Shown: positions 35,628-44,704, counted from the first letter of the stretch. The stretch is DNA of 64,000 nt from Bacillus xiapuensis (GCF_002797355.1 NZ_KZ454939.1:839828-903827), one strand, 5' to 3'. The notes: generated by a model not told the origin, from the sequence alone. A program made the numbers and translations.

Positions 35628-35755
35628 AGGTTCCTTCATCTCCCGTTTTGAGAATAATGAAGCGGGGCATAAACGCCTGTGCAATGTCCGCGTTTATTTT
35701 GTTCTTCACAGCGGAGATAAAGGCAAGCTCCGCTGTCTGTTCAGGGGAAAAATTT
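35628..35755 (+). repeat. Dispersed intergenic repeat, copy E (shortened)
   Basis: It starts TTTATCCCGCAAGTAAGGTT, and later has TTTTGTTCTTCACAGCGGAG and CTCCGCTGTCTGTTC. Compared with copies C and D the middle is shorter and the ATGCCCGATG block is degraded. It lies upstream of sspL. Confidence 0.5.
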
Positions 35756-35807
35756 CCTTACTGCCGCTTGTGTATTAAGCGCATGATAAGGGCAGGAGGT
35801 GTTCTGA

Positions 35808-35945
35808 ATGGGAAAGAATAAGAATAAAGGCAATGCAGCGATTAGCGGTGTGACTCCTCAAGGATATGCCGGAGGAGGAAAGGGAGATACAAGCCCGAAA
35901 TCCCAGCTTGAAGAGGCGGCCAAGCATAGCCACACGAAAAGATGA
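35808..35945 (+). CDS. sspL: Small acid-soluble spore protein, SspL-like
   Basis: A 45-residue protein: MGKNKNKGNAAISGVTPQGY, then a Gly-rich linker and SQLEEAAKHSHTKR. The GVTPQG and LEE-AK-S-TKR elements match SspL of B. subtilis (GGVTPQG...ELEERAKKSNTKR). It would be a minor spore-core protein expressed in the forespore. GGCAGGAGGTG precedes the ATG. Confidence 0.8.
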   Translation: MGKNKNKGNAAISGVTPQGYAGGGKGDTSPKSQLEEAAKHSHTKR

Positions 35946-36035
35946 AGAAGGATGATGCTTGCTTTCCGGCCAGCGGAAGGGATGAAAAGAAATAACTGCA
36001 AACTGCGGGAAAGTCTTCTGAATCAAGCTTACATC

Positions 36036-36077
36036 CAGAAAAGGCCGTCCATCTCAGCGAGAGGAGGGCCTTTTCTG
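36036..36077. terminator. Bidirectional terminator
   Basis: CAGAAAAGGCC pairs with GGCCTTTTCTG. It lies between sspL and the convergent ABC permease gene and has T/A runs built into the stem on both sides. Confidence 0.7.
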
Positions 36078-36107
36078 AAGCAATGGCTTCATGAGTGATT
36101 TTTCTGC

Positions 36108-37337
36108 TTAATGCGCACGCATCCACTTCCAAATTTCTTTTGGCGTAGCGTTTTTGCCATACATTAAAATGCCTACTTTAAAAATCTTTCCTGCCAGCTT
36201 CATGAAAAGCCAGATGCTTGCCAGCAGAATGATGAGCGAGATAATAATTTCTATCCAAGGCCATTCATCAAGAATAGATAGACGAATGAGCAGCACACTT
36301 GGTGAAGTAAACGGAATAAAGGAGCTGACTTGCGCAACTATTCCGTCAGGGTCACTCATAATCGGGCTGATTAAGACGAATGGCAGGAACGGCAGCATAA
36401 AGACTAAACTTTGAAAGTTGCCGGCTGTGGTCATGTCTTCCACTGTTGCTCCAAGACCAACGAAAATAGCAGCAAACAGCAGATAACCGGCAATAGCGAT
36501 CAGCAGAAAGAGCAAGAACTCGGGAACGAATAAGTACTCGAGAACAGGAATATCGATTTTCCAAATGATCAGTGGAATGGCAAAGCTCAGCCATACGAGA
36601 ACCTGTGTGAGACCGAGAACAAAATAACCGATAATCTTCCCTTGCATTAAATCTGCTGGTGTCAGGGAGGAGAGGATGATTTCGGCTACTTTTTCTTTCT
36701 TTTCCTGTGACGCGCTTTGAAAAATCATCATTCCTGTCAAAACGATGGAAAAGAAAATGATGCCGGCAGCCAGCCCGGGAACGATCCGTTTGAGTGGAGC
36801 GATGCTGCTTTCTTGCTTCGATTCAGTAGGGTGATTGGCTTCAGTTGCTGACATGGCTTTAAAGTGAATGCCTTGCGAGATCAGCTTCATTTGTTCAGCG
36901 GTTAATCCCATCTGCTCTATTTGAAACTGCCGCAATGGCTGTTTTAAAACATTGACTTTTTCCATAAAATCATCGCTCATATCCTCACTTTGATAAATAG
37001 GAATGATTCCTTGCGCTAAAGAGGTTTTCGTCAAGGGAATATAAACCGTATTTTCCGCCTCATTCAAGTGTTTCAACATCTCTGTTTCACTCTTTGTTGT
37101 TTTCTTAATCTTCCAGTCGAGGGCTTTCGCCGTCTTTTGAATATCATTCCAAATATGCAACTCATCCGAAATGTAGACATTGACAGGTTTCGGCTCGCTC
37201 TTAAAGTTATCAAATAATGACGGCAATGTGCTGAATAGAATGAACATGAGCGGAGTTAAAAACAGCGAGATGAGAAAGGATTTGTTCTTGATATTCTTTT
37301 TTATTTCCCACTTGGCTACTTTAAGACTATTGCGCAT
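36108..37337 (-). CDS. ABC-2 type exporter permease (YhaP/NatB-like)
   Basis: A permease of about 409 residues. A first membrane helix (SFLISLFLTPLMFILFSTLP) is followed by a large extracytoplasmic domain of about 150 residues and then five C-terminal helices. This is the NatB/YhaP design. The start at 37337 (MRNSLKVAKWEIKKN) is preferred because GGAG lies 9 nt upstream; an ATG at 37352 has a poorer site. Either start lies within or next to the end of the ATPase gene, so the two are coupled. In B. subtilis NatAB exports sodium; the substrate of this pair cannot be told from sequence. Confidence 0.85.
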   Translation of the reverse strand: MRNSLKVAKWEIKKNIKNKSFLISLFLTPLMFILFSTLPSLFDNFKSEPKPVNVYISDELHIWNDIQKTAKALDWKIKKTTKSETEMLKHLNEAENTVYIPLTKTSLAQGIIPIYQSEDMSDDFMEKVNVLKQPLRQFQIEQMGLTAEQMKLISQGIHFKAMSATEANHPTESKQESSIAPLKRIVPGLAAGIIFFSIVLTGMMIFQSASQEKKEKVAEIILSSLTPADLMQGKIIGYFVLGLTQVLVWLSFAIPLIIWKIDIPVLEYLFVPEFLLFLLIAIAGYLLFAAIFVGLGATVEDMTTAGNFQSLVFMLPFLPFVLISPIMSDPDGIVAQVSSFIPFTSPSVLLIRLSILDEWPWIEIIISLIILLASIWLFMKLAGKIFKVGILMYGKNATPKEIWKWMRAH

Positions 37338-38277
37338 GGGAATCAGCTCCATTCTTTAATAGATGTTTATCGGCGGCGATGTCAATAAAGATTTCATGCA
37401 AGGAGATGCGGTCGATGGAAAGCTCCTGTATATCGAGATGGTCTGGTAGACATTTGATCCAGTGAGGCATCTGGACATCCGGCTTTAAATATATGACAGA
37501 TAGATCATTCTCTTGATCAATGCGCTGCACATCCGGTAATTGTTCCAGCAAGTCCCGAGTGTTATGTCCGCGAATGCTGCACTTGAAATTGGCGTATTCC
37601 GCTTTCACTTCATCCATTGTTCCGTAGAGGACTTTTTGCCCGCGATGAATCATAAAAAGACGGTCGCATAATTCTTCTACTACATTCATTTGATGAGAGG
37701 AAAGCAGAATGGAAGTTCCTCTCTCGGCGAGCATCCGGATTTCTTTTTTAAACAGTTCTTGGCTGACAGGATCCAATCCGGAAAACGGCTCATCTAAAAT
37801 TAACAGCTCAGGCTCGTGAATAATGGAAGCGATGAACTGTACTTTCTGCCCCATTCCTTTTGACAGTTCTTCGATGACTGCGTTTTCCTTCCCTTCCAGG
37901 CCGAATTTTTTCAAATAATCTAAAGCTCGTTGTCTCGCTTTTTTGGCAGGGTAGTTCTTCAAATCGGCTAAGTAAAGCAAGACATCCATGATCTTCACAT
38001 TTTTATATAGCCCGCGTTCTTCTGGCAAGTAGCCGATTTTGTGACGGGGGATTTCTTGAGAAGAATGATGATGAAAGGTGACCGAGCCTTCATCGGGATA
38101 TAGAATGCCCATTATGCAGCGGATGGTTGTAGATTTTCCGGCGCCATTAGGCCCGAGCACTGCCAGGATTTCGCCTTTATGAACTTCTAAAGAAACATTG
38201 TCGATGATGCGTTTGTCTTTGAAGGATTTTCCTAATTTACGGACGGATAATACCGGTTCTTTCGGCAATGACTTCAT
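37327..38277 (-). CDS. ABC transporter ATP-binding protein (YhaQ/NatA-like)
   Basis: A 316-residue ATPase partner of the permease downstream. Walker A GPNGAGKST is near residue 42-50, the Q-loop region is IGYLPEERGLY, the signature is ELSKGMGQ (a SKGMGQK variant typical of this subgroup), Walker B LLILDEPFSG and the switch His is in LLSSHQMN. A C-terminal extension of about 80 residues (from about 235) is usual for the Nat/Yha type. The ATG at 38277 sits immediately after AGAAAGGA, unusually close; a TTG a few codons in would have better spacing. Confidence 0.87.
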   Translation of the reverse strand: MKSLPKEPVLSVRKLGKSFKDKRIIDNVSLEVHKGEILAVLGPNGAGKSTTIRCIMGILYPDEGSVTFHHHSSQEIPRHKIGYLPEERGLYKNVKIMDVLLYLADLKNYPAKKARQRALDYLKKFGLEGKENAVIEELSKGMGQKVQFIASIIHEPELLILDEPFSGLDPVSQELFKKEIRMLAERGTSILLSSHQMNVVEELCDRLFMIHRGQKVLYGTMDEVKAEYANFKCSIRGHNTRDLLEQLPDVQRIDQENDLSVIYLKPDVQMPHWIKCLPDHLDIQELSIDRISLHEIFIDIAADKHLLKNGADSHAQ

Positions 38278-38384
38278 TCCTTTCTGATATGGTGTTTATG
38301 TTTATATATACACTATAACGGGAATAACAGGAAAAAACAAGGTGGGTTTTGCAATATATGAAAAAAAGAGAAGGCGGGGAAGCA

Positions 38385-38424
38385 GAAAAAAACCGCCAAC
38401 CGATTGCCGGTAGGCGGTTTTTTT
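38385..38424. terminator. Bidirectional terminator between qoxD and the ABC operon
   Basis: AAAACCGCC and GGCGGTTTT form the stem, flanked by A-runs on the left and T-runs on the right, so it works on both strands. It ends the qox operon on the minus strand. Confidence 0.85.
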
Positions 38425-38435
38425 GAATGGGGCTT

Positions 38436-38723
38436 TTACATATACCCCCAAATCATTGTAAACAGCGTTCCTATAATAGTGACAACACCAACAAACAGCG
38501 CGTAGGCGATATTTGTATAGAGGGTTGCACGATCCGAAGTTTCACCGATATGCATGAACAGCAGCAATTGAACGCTGGCCTGTGCAATTGCGGTAATTAA
38601 TAAGATCGTCATGCCAGCAGTAAAGGACATGTCAAAGTAAAGAACAGCTAGAGCAACGAGTGAAAGGACTAGTGAGAAAACGAATCCCATCACATGATGT
38701 CTTGGGAATAGTTGTTTCATCAT
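38436..38723 (-). CDS. qoxD: Cytochrome aa3 quinol oxidase, subunit IV
   Basis: A 95-residue membrane protein with three hydrophobic helices (VMGFVFSLVLSLVALAVLYF, ILLITAIAQASVQLLLFMHI, LFVGVVTIIGTLFTMIWGYM). This is the subunit IV of heme-copper quinol oxidases. The start MMKQLF at 38723 overlaps the qoxC stop by one base (TAATG), with GAAAGGA upstream; the longer open frame upstream is only qoxC read in another frame. It is last in qoxABCD. Confidence 0.9.
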   Translation of the reverse strand: MMKQLFPRHHVMGFVFSLVLSLVALAVLYFDMSFTAGMTILLITAIAQASVQLLLFMHIGETSDRATLYTNIAYALFVGVVTIIGTLFTMIWGYM

Positions 38724-39319
38724 TACATCATTCCTTTCAAATAAACGAAGCTGAAGATAAAGATCCATACGACATCAAGGAAATGCCAGTACAGTGAAAA
38801 GATAAACGATTTATTCGCTGTTTCAGGTGTAAGACCGTGCTTTTTCACTTGCATTAAAATGGCAATTCCCCACAGAAGGCCGAAAGTTACGTGAAGGCCG
38901 TGAGTACCCAGCAGCGTAAATAAGCTGGATAGGAAGGCGCTGGTTTGTATCGTTGCACCTTCATTAACGTAGGTGACAAACTCGAAGATTTCCACTCCTA
39001 AAAAGGCTAAGCCTAGAATAAGAGTGATAATAAAGAATGTCATCATCGCTTTTTTTGCACCAAGGCGCATCGCGTTAATGCCAAGTCCTATAGTGAAGCT
39101 GCTTGTTAATAACAAGATCGTTTCCAGCATGACAGGAGGCAGTTCAAAAATCTGCTGGCCTGTAGGACCGTTCCCCGTCCGGTTTGCCAATGTGAAGTAC
39201 ACGGCAAAGAGGGTGGAGAAGAGGGCAATTTCTGCCCCTAAAAAGATCCAAAACCCTACTATTTTTAATCTGTTTTCCTCTGTGCTGTATTCAAGAGGCA
39301 GCGAGTTATCCACTTTCAT
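38723..39319 (-). CDS. qoxC: Cytochrome aa3 quinol oxidase, subunit III
   Basis: A 198-residue subunit III with five membrane helices. It shows IVGFWIFLGAEIALFSTLFAV, a LLLTSSFTIGLGINAM helix, and the conserved GTHGLHVTFGLLWG near residue 140. The end DVVWIFIFSFVYLKGMM is typical. Its start overlaps the qoxB stop by one base, so all qox genes are translationally coupled. The role is structural, stabilising the catalytic subunit. Confidence 0.93.
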   Translation of the reverse strand: MKVDNSLPLEYSTEENRLKIVGFWIFLGAEIALFSTLFAVYFTLANRTGNGPTGQQIFELPPVMLETILLLTSSFTIGLGINAMRLGAKKAMMTFFIITLILGLAFLGVEIFEFVTYVNEGATIQTSAFLSSLFTLLGTHGLHVTFGLLWGIAILMQVKKHGLTPETANKSFIFSLYWHFLDVVWIFIFSFVYLKGMM

Positions 39320-41262
39320 TATTTGTCACCTCGCAATGCTTTTTCAGTCTGTTCAATTTCTTCTACTGAGATGTAATAACCGTGATCACGCTCGAAAGTA
39401 CGGTAAGTCATTGTTCCAAGTACAATTAATCCGGCAATGATGGCTGGAGTCCACCAGCTAAAGACTGCAAAGAATCCTAAGAAGAAGAAGGCAACCCCCA
39501 TAATGAACGGCTGACCGCTGTTGCTAGGCATGTGAATCGGTTCATATGGGCCATCATCTGTAAGCGGTTTGTTGTTTTTCTTAGAGAACCAGTAAGCATC
39601 AAGAGAATTAACTGTTGGCACTTTTGCAAAGTTATAGACAGGAACAGGGCTGTGTGTGCTCCATTCCAAAGATCTTGCATCCCAAGGGTCGCCGTTTTCA
39701 TCCCGAGGGCTGTAGCGAATGCTCCAGTAAATATTGTACACAAGGACAAGGAATCCGATTGCTAATCCGAGAGCACCGATAAAGGAAAGCATATTTAACG
39801 GGCCGTAGCCAGTGCTTTCTGAGTATGTGTACATACGGCGTGTGTAACCATCCAGTCCCAAAATAAATAGAGGGAAGAAGGTAACGTTAAAGCTGACAGC
39901 AATCAGCCAGAAGCCTAATTTACCAAGGCGCTCGTTTAAACGGAATCCGAACACTTTCGGGAACCAGAAATGGAATCCGGCAATAACAGCAAAGACGGTT
40001 CCTGGAATTAATACGTAATGGAAGTGAGCGACAAGGAACATCGTATTATGATATTGATAATCGGCACTTGCCATTGCAAGCATAACTCCGGTTACCCCAC
40101 CGATTGTGAAAATCGGAATAAAGGCGAGCGAGTAAAGCATCGGAGTAGTAAATGTGATCTTTCCTTTACGCAAAGTAAAGAGCCAGTTGAAGATCTTAAC
40201 CCCGGTTGGAATCGCAATCGCCATTGTTGTAATGGAGAAGACGTTGTTAACCATAGCTCCATGACCCATTGTATAGAAATGGTGCGCCCATACAAGGAAG
40301 GAAAGCATGGAGATGACGACCATACTAGCAACCATTGATTTGTAGCCATAAAGATTTTTTCTAGCGAAAGCAGAGATGATTTCGCTGTAAATACCGAAGG
40401 CAGGAAGGATAACAATATAGACTTCAGGATGTCCCCATACCCAGAAGAGGTTGGCCCAAAGCATGTCCATTCCGCCGTTTGCCATTGAGAAGAACTGTGT
40501 GCCGAATTGGCGGTCCAGCATCATTAAAGCAAGCGCTACTGTTAATACAGGGAAAGCGAAAACAATAATAACGTTAGTGATTAATACAGACCAAGTAAAC
40601 ATTGGCATTTTCATTAACGTCATGCCAGGCGCCCGCATTTTTAAAATAGTGACGATAAAGTTAATACCTGTCATTAAAGTACCAAGTCCTGCAATTTGCA
40701 AGGAAATGGAGTAGTAGTTGTTTCCGACTGTTTCACTAAACTCTGGTCCGGCTAACGGGAAATAAGCCGTCCATCCAGCATCAGGCGATCCCCCGATGAC
40801 AAAGGAGATATTTAGGAGCATAGCTCCGAAAAAGAATAACCAAAAGCTGACGGCGTTTAATCTTGGGAAAGCAACATCCCGCGCGCCGATTTGCAGCGGA
40901 ATTACCACGTTCATTAAACCGATAATAAATGGCATCGCCATAAATAGAATCATGATAAGTCCGTGGGTAGTAAAGATTTCATTGTAATGCTGCGCATTAA
41001 GCAAACCGTTCTCTGGTACGGCTGTCTGCGCCCGCATCAATAACGCATCGACTCCTCCGCGGAAAAGCATGAGAAGGGCTGCGATAATATACATGACACC
41101 AATTTTTTTATGATCAACAGTGGTTAACCATTCATTCCAAAGGTAACCCCACTTTTTAAAATAGGTTAGACCCGCAACTATGGCGACGGAAACGAGGACA
41201 ATGCTAGCCATCGCAGCGTAAATCATCGGTTCGCCGGTTACGAAAAATTCGTCCCATTTCAT
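39319..41262 (-). CDS. qoxB: Cytochrome aa3 quinol oxidase, subunit I
   Basis: The 647-residue catalytic subunit with the heme a / heme a3-CuB centre, reducing oxygen to water with menaquinol and pumping protons. Key elements are the low-spin heme His in [14 protein letters not shown], the [17 protein letters not shown] motif holding a CuB His and the cross-linked Tyr, WAHHFYTMG with the two CuB histidines, and [12 protein letters not shown] with heme ligands. About 14 hydrophobic helices are visible. It lies 62 bp after qoxA. Confidence 0.96.
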   Translation of the reverse strand: MKWDEFFVTGEPMIYAAMASIVLVSVAIVAGLTYFKKWGYLWNEWLTTVDHKKIGVMYIIAALLMLFRGGVDALLMRAQTAVPENGLLNAQHYNEIFTTHGLIMILFMAMPFIIGLMNVVIPLQIGARDVAFPRLNAVSFWLFFFGAMLLNISFVIGGSPDAGWTAYFPLAGPEFSETVGNNYYSISLQIAGLGTLMTGINFIVTILKMRAPGMTLMKMPMFTWSVLITNVIIVFAFPVLTVALALMMLDRQFGTQFFSMANGGMDMLWANLFWVWGHPEVYIVILPAFGIYSEIISAFARKNLYGYKSMVASMVVISMLSFLVWAHHFYTMGHGAMVNNVFSITTMAIAIPTGVKIFNWLFTLRKGKITFTTPMLYSLAFIPIFTIGGVTGVMLAMASADYQYHNTMFLVAHFHYVLIPGTVFAVIAGFHFWFPKVFGFRLNERLGKLGFWLIAVSFNVTFFPLFILGLDGYTRRMYTYSESTGYGPLNMLSFIGALGLAIGFLVLVYNIYWSIRYSPRDENGDPWDARSLEWSTHSPVPVYNFAKVPTVNSLDAYWFSKKNNKPLTDDGPYEPIHMPSNSGQPFIMGVAFFFLGFFAVFSWWTPAIIAGLIVLGTMTYRTFERDHGYYISVEEIEQTEKALRGDK

Positions 41263-41324
41263 AGGTTTTTGACTCCTTTCATGTTAGGTTCCTGACAAAA
41301 TCCATTGAACATCCTTCGGTTGGA

Positions 41325-42332
41325 TTAATGGTGAGCCTCCTGAGCGTTTGAAGCGCCTTCATCTTTGGAGCCTTGATTGCTCTCGTGGCCTTGATGTTTA
41401 GCATCTTGACTGCTTTCATGTCCCTGATGTTCAGCATCTTGGCTGCCTTCATGCCCCTGATGTTCAGTCTCTTGATTGCCCCCATGATTATGTCCGCCAT
41501 TTTCTCCTTCAGGAGCAGGACGGAAATCCAAGTGGGTAGAATTATATGTTTTGCGTCCGACATGATGAGCTTTTAACAGACCATCAAACTCTTGTTCAGT
41601 TAATTTTGGCGCTGTTTCTTTAACGTCATTGACCCATTCTTGATAATCGGCCGGTGTCATCGCTTGTGCTTCAAATTCCATTTCTGCGAATCCTTTACCG
41701 TTAAAGTTTGAGTTCTTACCCATGTAAGATCCTGGTGTATCAGCGACAAGGTTGATTCTTGTCACCATATCACTCATTGCATATTTCTGTCCGGCAAGCT
41801 GCGGAATCCAGAAGCTTGTAATAGGTCCAAATGAATACAAGCGGAACTGCACTGAACGGTCAACAGGCAAGTTTACATAGTTGACTGTTTCAATTCCTTC
41901 CTCCGGATAGCTGAAATGCCATTTCCAGTTGGAAGAGGAGGCATAAATAATCAGCGGTTTGTCTTTTTCATATCCTTTTGGTACACTTTCCACTTCACCT
42001 GTAGAGCGGACCGTAACAACGGATAAGAAGATAACGATAATGACCGGAATAAGAGTCCAAATAATTTCCAGCCATTTGTTCCCTTCCTCGTGCGGCGGTT
42101 CATAATCCGCATCCAGTTTAGAAGCGCGGTATTTTGTAAGCACAAAGGCATAAAGGATATATACCACTAGCAAAATACCAGCCATAGTAAATATTGAGAG
42201 TATGATTGTATCAGAGAGAGTTTTGGATTGAGGACCTTTAGGATCCAAAACTAATAAAGGATTTTCACAGCCTGTAAGCACAGTAGAAATAGTGAAAATC
42301 GCAAATAAGAACAGCCATCTCATTTTCTTCAT
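41325..42332 (-). CDS. qoxA: Cytochrome aa3 quinol oxidase, subunit II, His-rich tail
   Basis: A 335-residue lipoprotein subunit II. The signal peptide ends in the lipobox VLTGC (Cys about 22), followed by two membrane helices and the extracytoplasmic cupredoxin domain (SSNWKWHFSYPEEGIETVNY...SFWIPQLAGQKYAM). The CuA ligands are absent, as expected for a quinol oxidase. Unusually the C-terminus carries a His/Gln/Glu-rich tail of about 57 residues, with three 11-residue tandem units of the form [E/K]HQGHE-x-x-Q-D-A (41367-41465) and flanking GGHNHGG and EAHH. That could bind metal ions at the outer membrane surface. AAAGGGG precedes the ATG; the first of four qox genes. Confidence 0.93.
   Translation of the reverse strand: MKKMRWLFLFAIFTISTVLTGCENPLLVLDPKGPQSKTLSDTIILSIFTMAGILLVVYILYAFVLTKYRASKLDADYEPPHEEGNKWLEIIWTLIPVIIVIFLSVVTVRSTGEVESVPKGYEKDKPLIIYASSSNWKWHFSYPEEGIETVNYVNLPVDRSVQFRLYSFGPITSFWIPQLAGQKYAMSDMVTRINLVADTPGSYMGKNSNFNGKGFAEMEFEAQAMTPADYQEWVNDVKETAPKLTEQEFDGLLKAHHVGRKTYNSTHLDFRPAPEGENGGHNHGGNQETEHQGHEGSQDAEHQGHESSQDAKHQGHESNQGSKDEGASNAQEAHH
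41367..41465 (-). repeat. Three 33-bp tandem repeats in qoxA
   Basis: Three in-frame 33-bp units (41465-41433, 41432-41400, 41399-41367) encode EHQGHEGSQDA, EHQGHESSQDA and KHQGHESNQGS. They are close but not identical, consistent with expansion by slippage followed by drift. Confidence 0.85.
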
Positions 42333-42373
42333 AATGTACCCCTTTCTTCTATAAATAGGAATTATTGCTGATA

Positions 42374-42401
42374 TGAAATATTGTTGTTGTTCAATATTTC
42401 A
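42374..42401. promoter_or_regulatory. Inverted repeat in the qoxA 5' region
   Basis: TGAAATATTG (42374-42383) and CAATATTTCA (42392-42401) form a perfect 10-bp inverted repeat with an 8-bp gap, 42-70 bp before qoxA. It could be an operator or an mRNA 5' hairpin. I cannot assign a regulator. Confidence 0.55.
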
Positions 42402-42460
42402 CAATAACTCTACATTAGGAGAATAAATGTGATTTATTCATGGAACCTATTGCGAGTCCT

Positions 42461-42489
42461 ATGATATTCTGTCTGGGAAGAAAACACAA
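42461..42489 (-). promoter_or_regulatory. Candidate qoxABCD promoter
   Basis: On the minus strand TTGTGT (42489-42484) and TATCAT (42466-42461) are separated by 17 bp. Transcription would begin near 42454, giving a leader of about 120 nt that contains the inverted repeat at 42374-42401. Confidence 0.4.
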
Positions 42490-42584
42490 TTGAATTCGAA
42501 TGTTGTCACAAAAAGTTCAATTATGGAAGTAAATGAATGGAAAAACAACAAATCTTATGGAAATAAAAAGAAGTTTCATCAGCG

Positions 42585-42675
42585 GGTGATGAAAAAAATC
42601 AGACAGGAGAATGAGAGAAGCGCTCCTGTCCGTCATTTAGTATATATATAATAATGAAAGGTTTTGTAAAATAGG
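42585..42675 (-). ncRNA. Possible short leftward transcript
   Basis: On the minus strand a promoter-like TTTACA (about 42674) and TATATA (about 42650) precede a hairpin CTCCTGTC/GACAGGAG (42602-42630, perfect 8-bp stem) followed by TGATTTTTTTC. The hairpin plus T-run is a good intrinsic terminator. It either ends a very short RNA of 50-60 nt or acts as an attenuator upstream of qox. Confidence 0.3.
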
Positions 42676-42780
42676 AATAGCTGAAGAGGCAGATCGGTCC
42701 TTTGCTTGAGTTTTGGTAGCTATCGCCAAAACAAAGAATAATTTGTCGATATTCCGCAAATTGTTATTTTGGATGCGGGT

Positions 42781-42903
42781 ATGGAAGGAATTCTGAAGTG
42801 CGATTCGAATATTAGACGGTACGGCTGCCGCGGAAAGTCTCTTGAAGTGACAGCTGGCGGCGAAAAAGCTACACTTGTATCAAAAGCAGGCGGAAAGGAG
42901 TGA
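42781..42903 (+). pseudogene. Short coding-like frame before moaB
   Basis: The frame reads MEGILKCDSNIRRYGCRGKS followed by 20 more residues ending LVSKAGGKE, and stays open upstream to about 42742 without a start. Codon use looks coding, but there is no good ribosome binding site. It ends 5 bp before moaB, whose ribosome binding site it contains. It may be the C-terminal remnant of a lost gene in the molybdenum cofactor operon or a small protein. I do not recognise it. Confidence 0.3.
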
Positions 42904-42908
42904 AAGAG

Positions 42909-43418
42909 ATGTCACAGCATTTTCAATTAAAAAAGGAAGTAAGCATTGCTGTTTTGACCGTAAGCGATACGAGGACTGAGACAACCGATAAAGGGGGAGC
43001 GCTCGTCCGAAAGCTAGCTGCTGAAGCAGGATTTACAGTGAAGGAATCGGCGATAGTGGCGGATGATCTTAGCGCTATTCAAGAACAAGTCTCCCGATGG
43101 CTGAGCCGGGAAGATGTCGATGCCATCATTACAACGGGCGGCACTGGTATTGCCAAGCGGGATGTGACGCTTGAGGCGGTGCGTCCTTTATATGAAAAAG
43201 AGATCGACGGATTTGGCGAGCTTTTCCGTTATTTAAGTTTTACGGAGGATGTGGGAACGCGAGCTCTTCTAAGCCGGGCGAGCGCCGGTGTTGTTGGGGA
43301 GAAAGTAATCTTTGCGCTTCCAGGATCAACAGGGGCAGTCAAATTAGCCATGAACAAATTGATTTCTTTAGAATTAGAGCATATCGTTTACGAAATAACG
43401 AAGCATAGAATGGAGTAA
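42909..43418 (+). CDS. moaB: MoaB, molybdopterin adenylyltransferase family
   Basis: A 169-residue MoaB/Mog-fold protein that activates molybdopterin with ATP before metal insertion. The fold signature TVSDTRTETTDKGG is near residue 17 and TTGGTGIAKRDVTLEAV near 78-94; the end of the active-site loop is FALPGSTGAVKLAM. The ATG at 42909 has GGAG 9 nt upstream; a GTG at 42900 is inside that site. It is 29 bp before moeA. Confidence 0.93.
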   Translation: MSQHFQLKKEVSIAVLTVSDTRTETTDKGGALVRKLAAEAGFTVKESAIVADDLSAIQEQVSRWLSREDVDAIITTGGTGIAKRDVTLEAVRPLYEKEIDGFGELFRYLSFTEDVGTRALLSRASAGVVGEKVIFALPGSTGAVKLAMNKLISLELEHIVYEITKHRME

Positions 43419-43447
43419 GAAAACTTACATAGCAAGGAGATATATAA

Positions 43448-44704
43448 ATGGTAGAGAAAAGAAAGCCGATACCGGTACGCGATGCGATTGAAGCCATTAT
43501 GACAAGAGTGAAGCCGCTGCGGGCAGAAACGGTTTCGTTAGAGGAGAGCTATGGGCGGATACTGGCTGAGCCGATTATTGCCACAGAGGATGTACCAGCT
43601 TTTACGCGCTCTCCATACGACGGATTCGCGATCCGCGCAGAGGATTCAGAAGGAGCCTCCGGTGAGTATCGCAAGCAATTTACAGTCATCGACCATATTG
43701 GAGCGGGAGAGGTTTGCCGTAAGCCCTTAGCTAAAGGAGAAGCGGTGCGGATTATGACTGGCGCTCCATTGCCTGACGATGCGAACGCCGTCGTGATGCT
43801 TGAACAAACGGTGGAGAGCGGAAATACCTTTACGGTCCGTAAAGCTTTTCACGCGAATGAAAACGTATCGATGCGGGGTGAAGAAGCGAAGAAGGGTGAG
43901 GTCTTACTGGACGCAGGCCATTTTATCCATCCCGGAGTTATCGCGCTATTAGCTACTTTCGGCTATGACAGAGTGAAGGTGTCCGCAAAGCCGCTTGTCG
44001 GCATTTTAGCTACAGGCAGTGAGCTTGTCGATGTCAGCCAGCCATTAGAGCCGGGAAAAATAAGAAATAGCAACGGTCCCATGATCGCTGCCCAGTTAAA
44101 GAGAATTGGAGTTGAGAGCCGCTCGTATGGCATGAAAGAAGATGATTTGGAAGCTTGCCTGCAAATCGTCAAAACCGCCTTGGAAGAAGCCGACTGTTTA
44201 ATTACGACAGGGGGCGTATCTGTTGGTGACTTTGATTATCTCCCAGAGATTTATAAGCGGTTGGGCGCCGAAGTGCTATTTAATAAAGTGGCGATGCGTC
44301 CGGGCAGCGTGACAACCGTAACGCATGCAGACGGCAAACTGTTATTCGGCCTTTCCGGAAACCCATCCGCCTGCTTCAGCGGGTTTGAATTGTTTGCCCG
44401 TCCGGCCTTGCTGAAAATGATGGGGTCGCGCAAACCGTTCCTGCCTTATGCCAAAGCTGTGCTAGCTGAAGATTTCACCAAAGCCAATCCGTTTACGAGA
44501 TTTGTCCGGGCGGTGTATCAAGAAACACCAGAAGGAGCGAAGGTCGCGCCCGCGGGGTTCAATAAATCCAGCGCGGTCTCCTCGATTGCCAAGGGAAATG
44601 CAATGATTGTTCTGCCGGGCGGAACGAGAGGCTTCCAGGCGGGAGATGAGGTAGACGTTTTACTGCTCGGTCTGGATGAAGGGGCAGAGAACTGGATGAT
44701 CTAA
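43448..44704 (+). CDS. moeA: MoeA, molybdopterin molybdenumtransferase
   Basis: A 418-residue enzyme inserting molybdate into adenylylated molybdopterin. Domain features are FTRSPYDGFAIRAED near 58-72, RIMTGAPLPDDANAVVMLEQ, the linker domain, GILATGSELVD, and the MoaB-like domain ITTGGVSVGDFDYLPEI. SGNPSACFSGFELF and the C-terminal beta-barrel domain are complete. AAGGAGATATATAA precedes the ATG. Together with moaB it should supply the cofactor for the formate dehydrogenase. Confidence 0.94.
   Translation: MVEKRKPIPVRDAIEAIMTRVKPLRAETVSLEESYGRILAEPIIATEDVPAFTRSPYDGFAIRAEDSEGASGEYRKQFTVIDHIGAGEVCRKPLAKGEAVRIMTGAPLPDDANAVVMLEQTVESGNTFTVRKAFHANENVSMRGEEAKKGEVLLDAGHFIHPGVIALLATFGYDRVKVSAKPLVGILATGSELVDVSQPLEPGKIRNSNGPMIAAQLKRIGVESRSYGMKEDDLEACLQIVKTALEEADCLITTGGVSVGDFDYLPEIYKRLGAEVLFNKVAMRPGSVTTVTHADGKLLFGLSGNPSACFSGFELFARPALLKMMGSRKPFLPYAKAVLAEDFTKANPFTRFVRAVYQETPEGAKVAPAGFNKSSAVSSIAKGNAMIVLPGGTRGFQAGDEVDVLLLGLDEGAENWMI

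Larger units (their letters stand above)
42333..42780. promoter_or_regulatory. qoxA / moaB intergenic region
   Basis: A gene-free, AT-rich region between divergent operons. It contains an inverted repeat near qoxA (42374-42401), a candidate qox promoter (42461-42489) and a leftward promoter/terminator pair around 42590-42670. No riboswitch that I recognise is present, and I could not fold a moco-type motif convincingly. Confidence 0.5.

Noticed and set aside
35775-36026. 83-codon minus-strand frame over sspL
   Set aside because: It is antisense to the well-supported sspL gene with its strong ribosome binding site.
42661-42900. Molybdenum-cofactor riboswitch upstream of moaB
   Set aside because: I could not pair a convincing moco core, and most of the stretch reads as a coding-like fragment.
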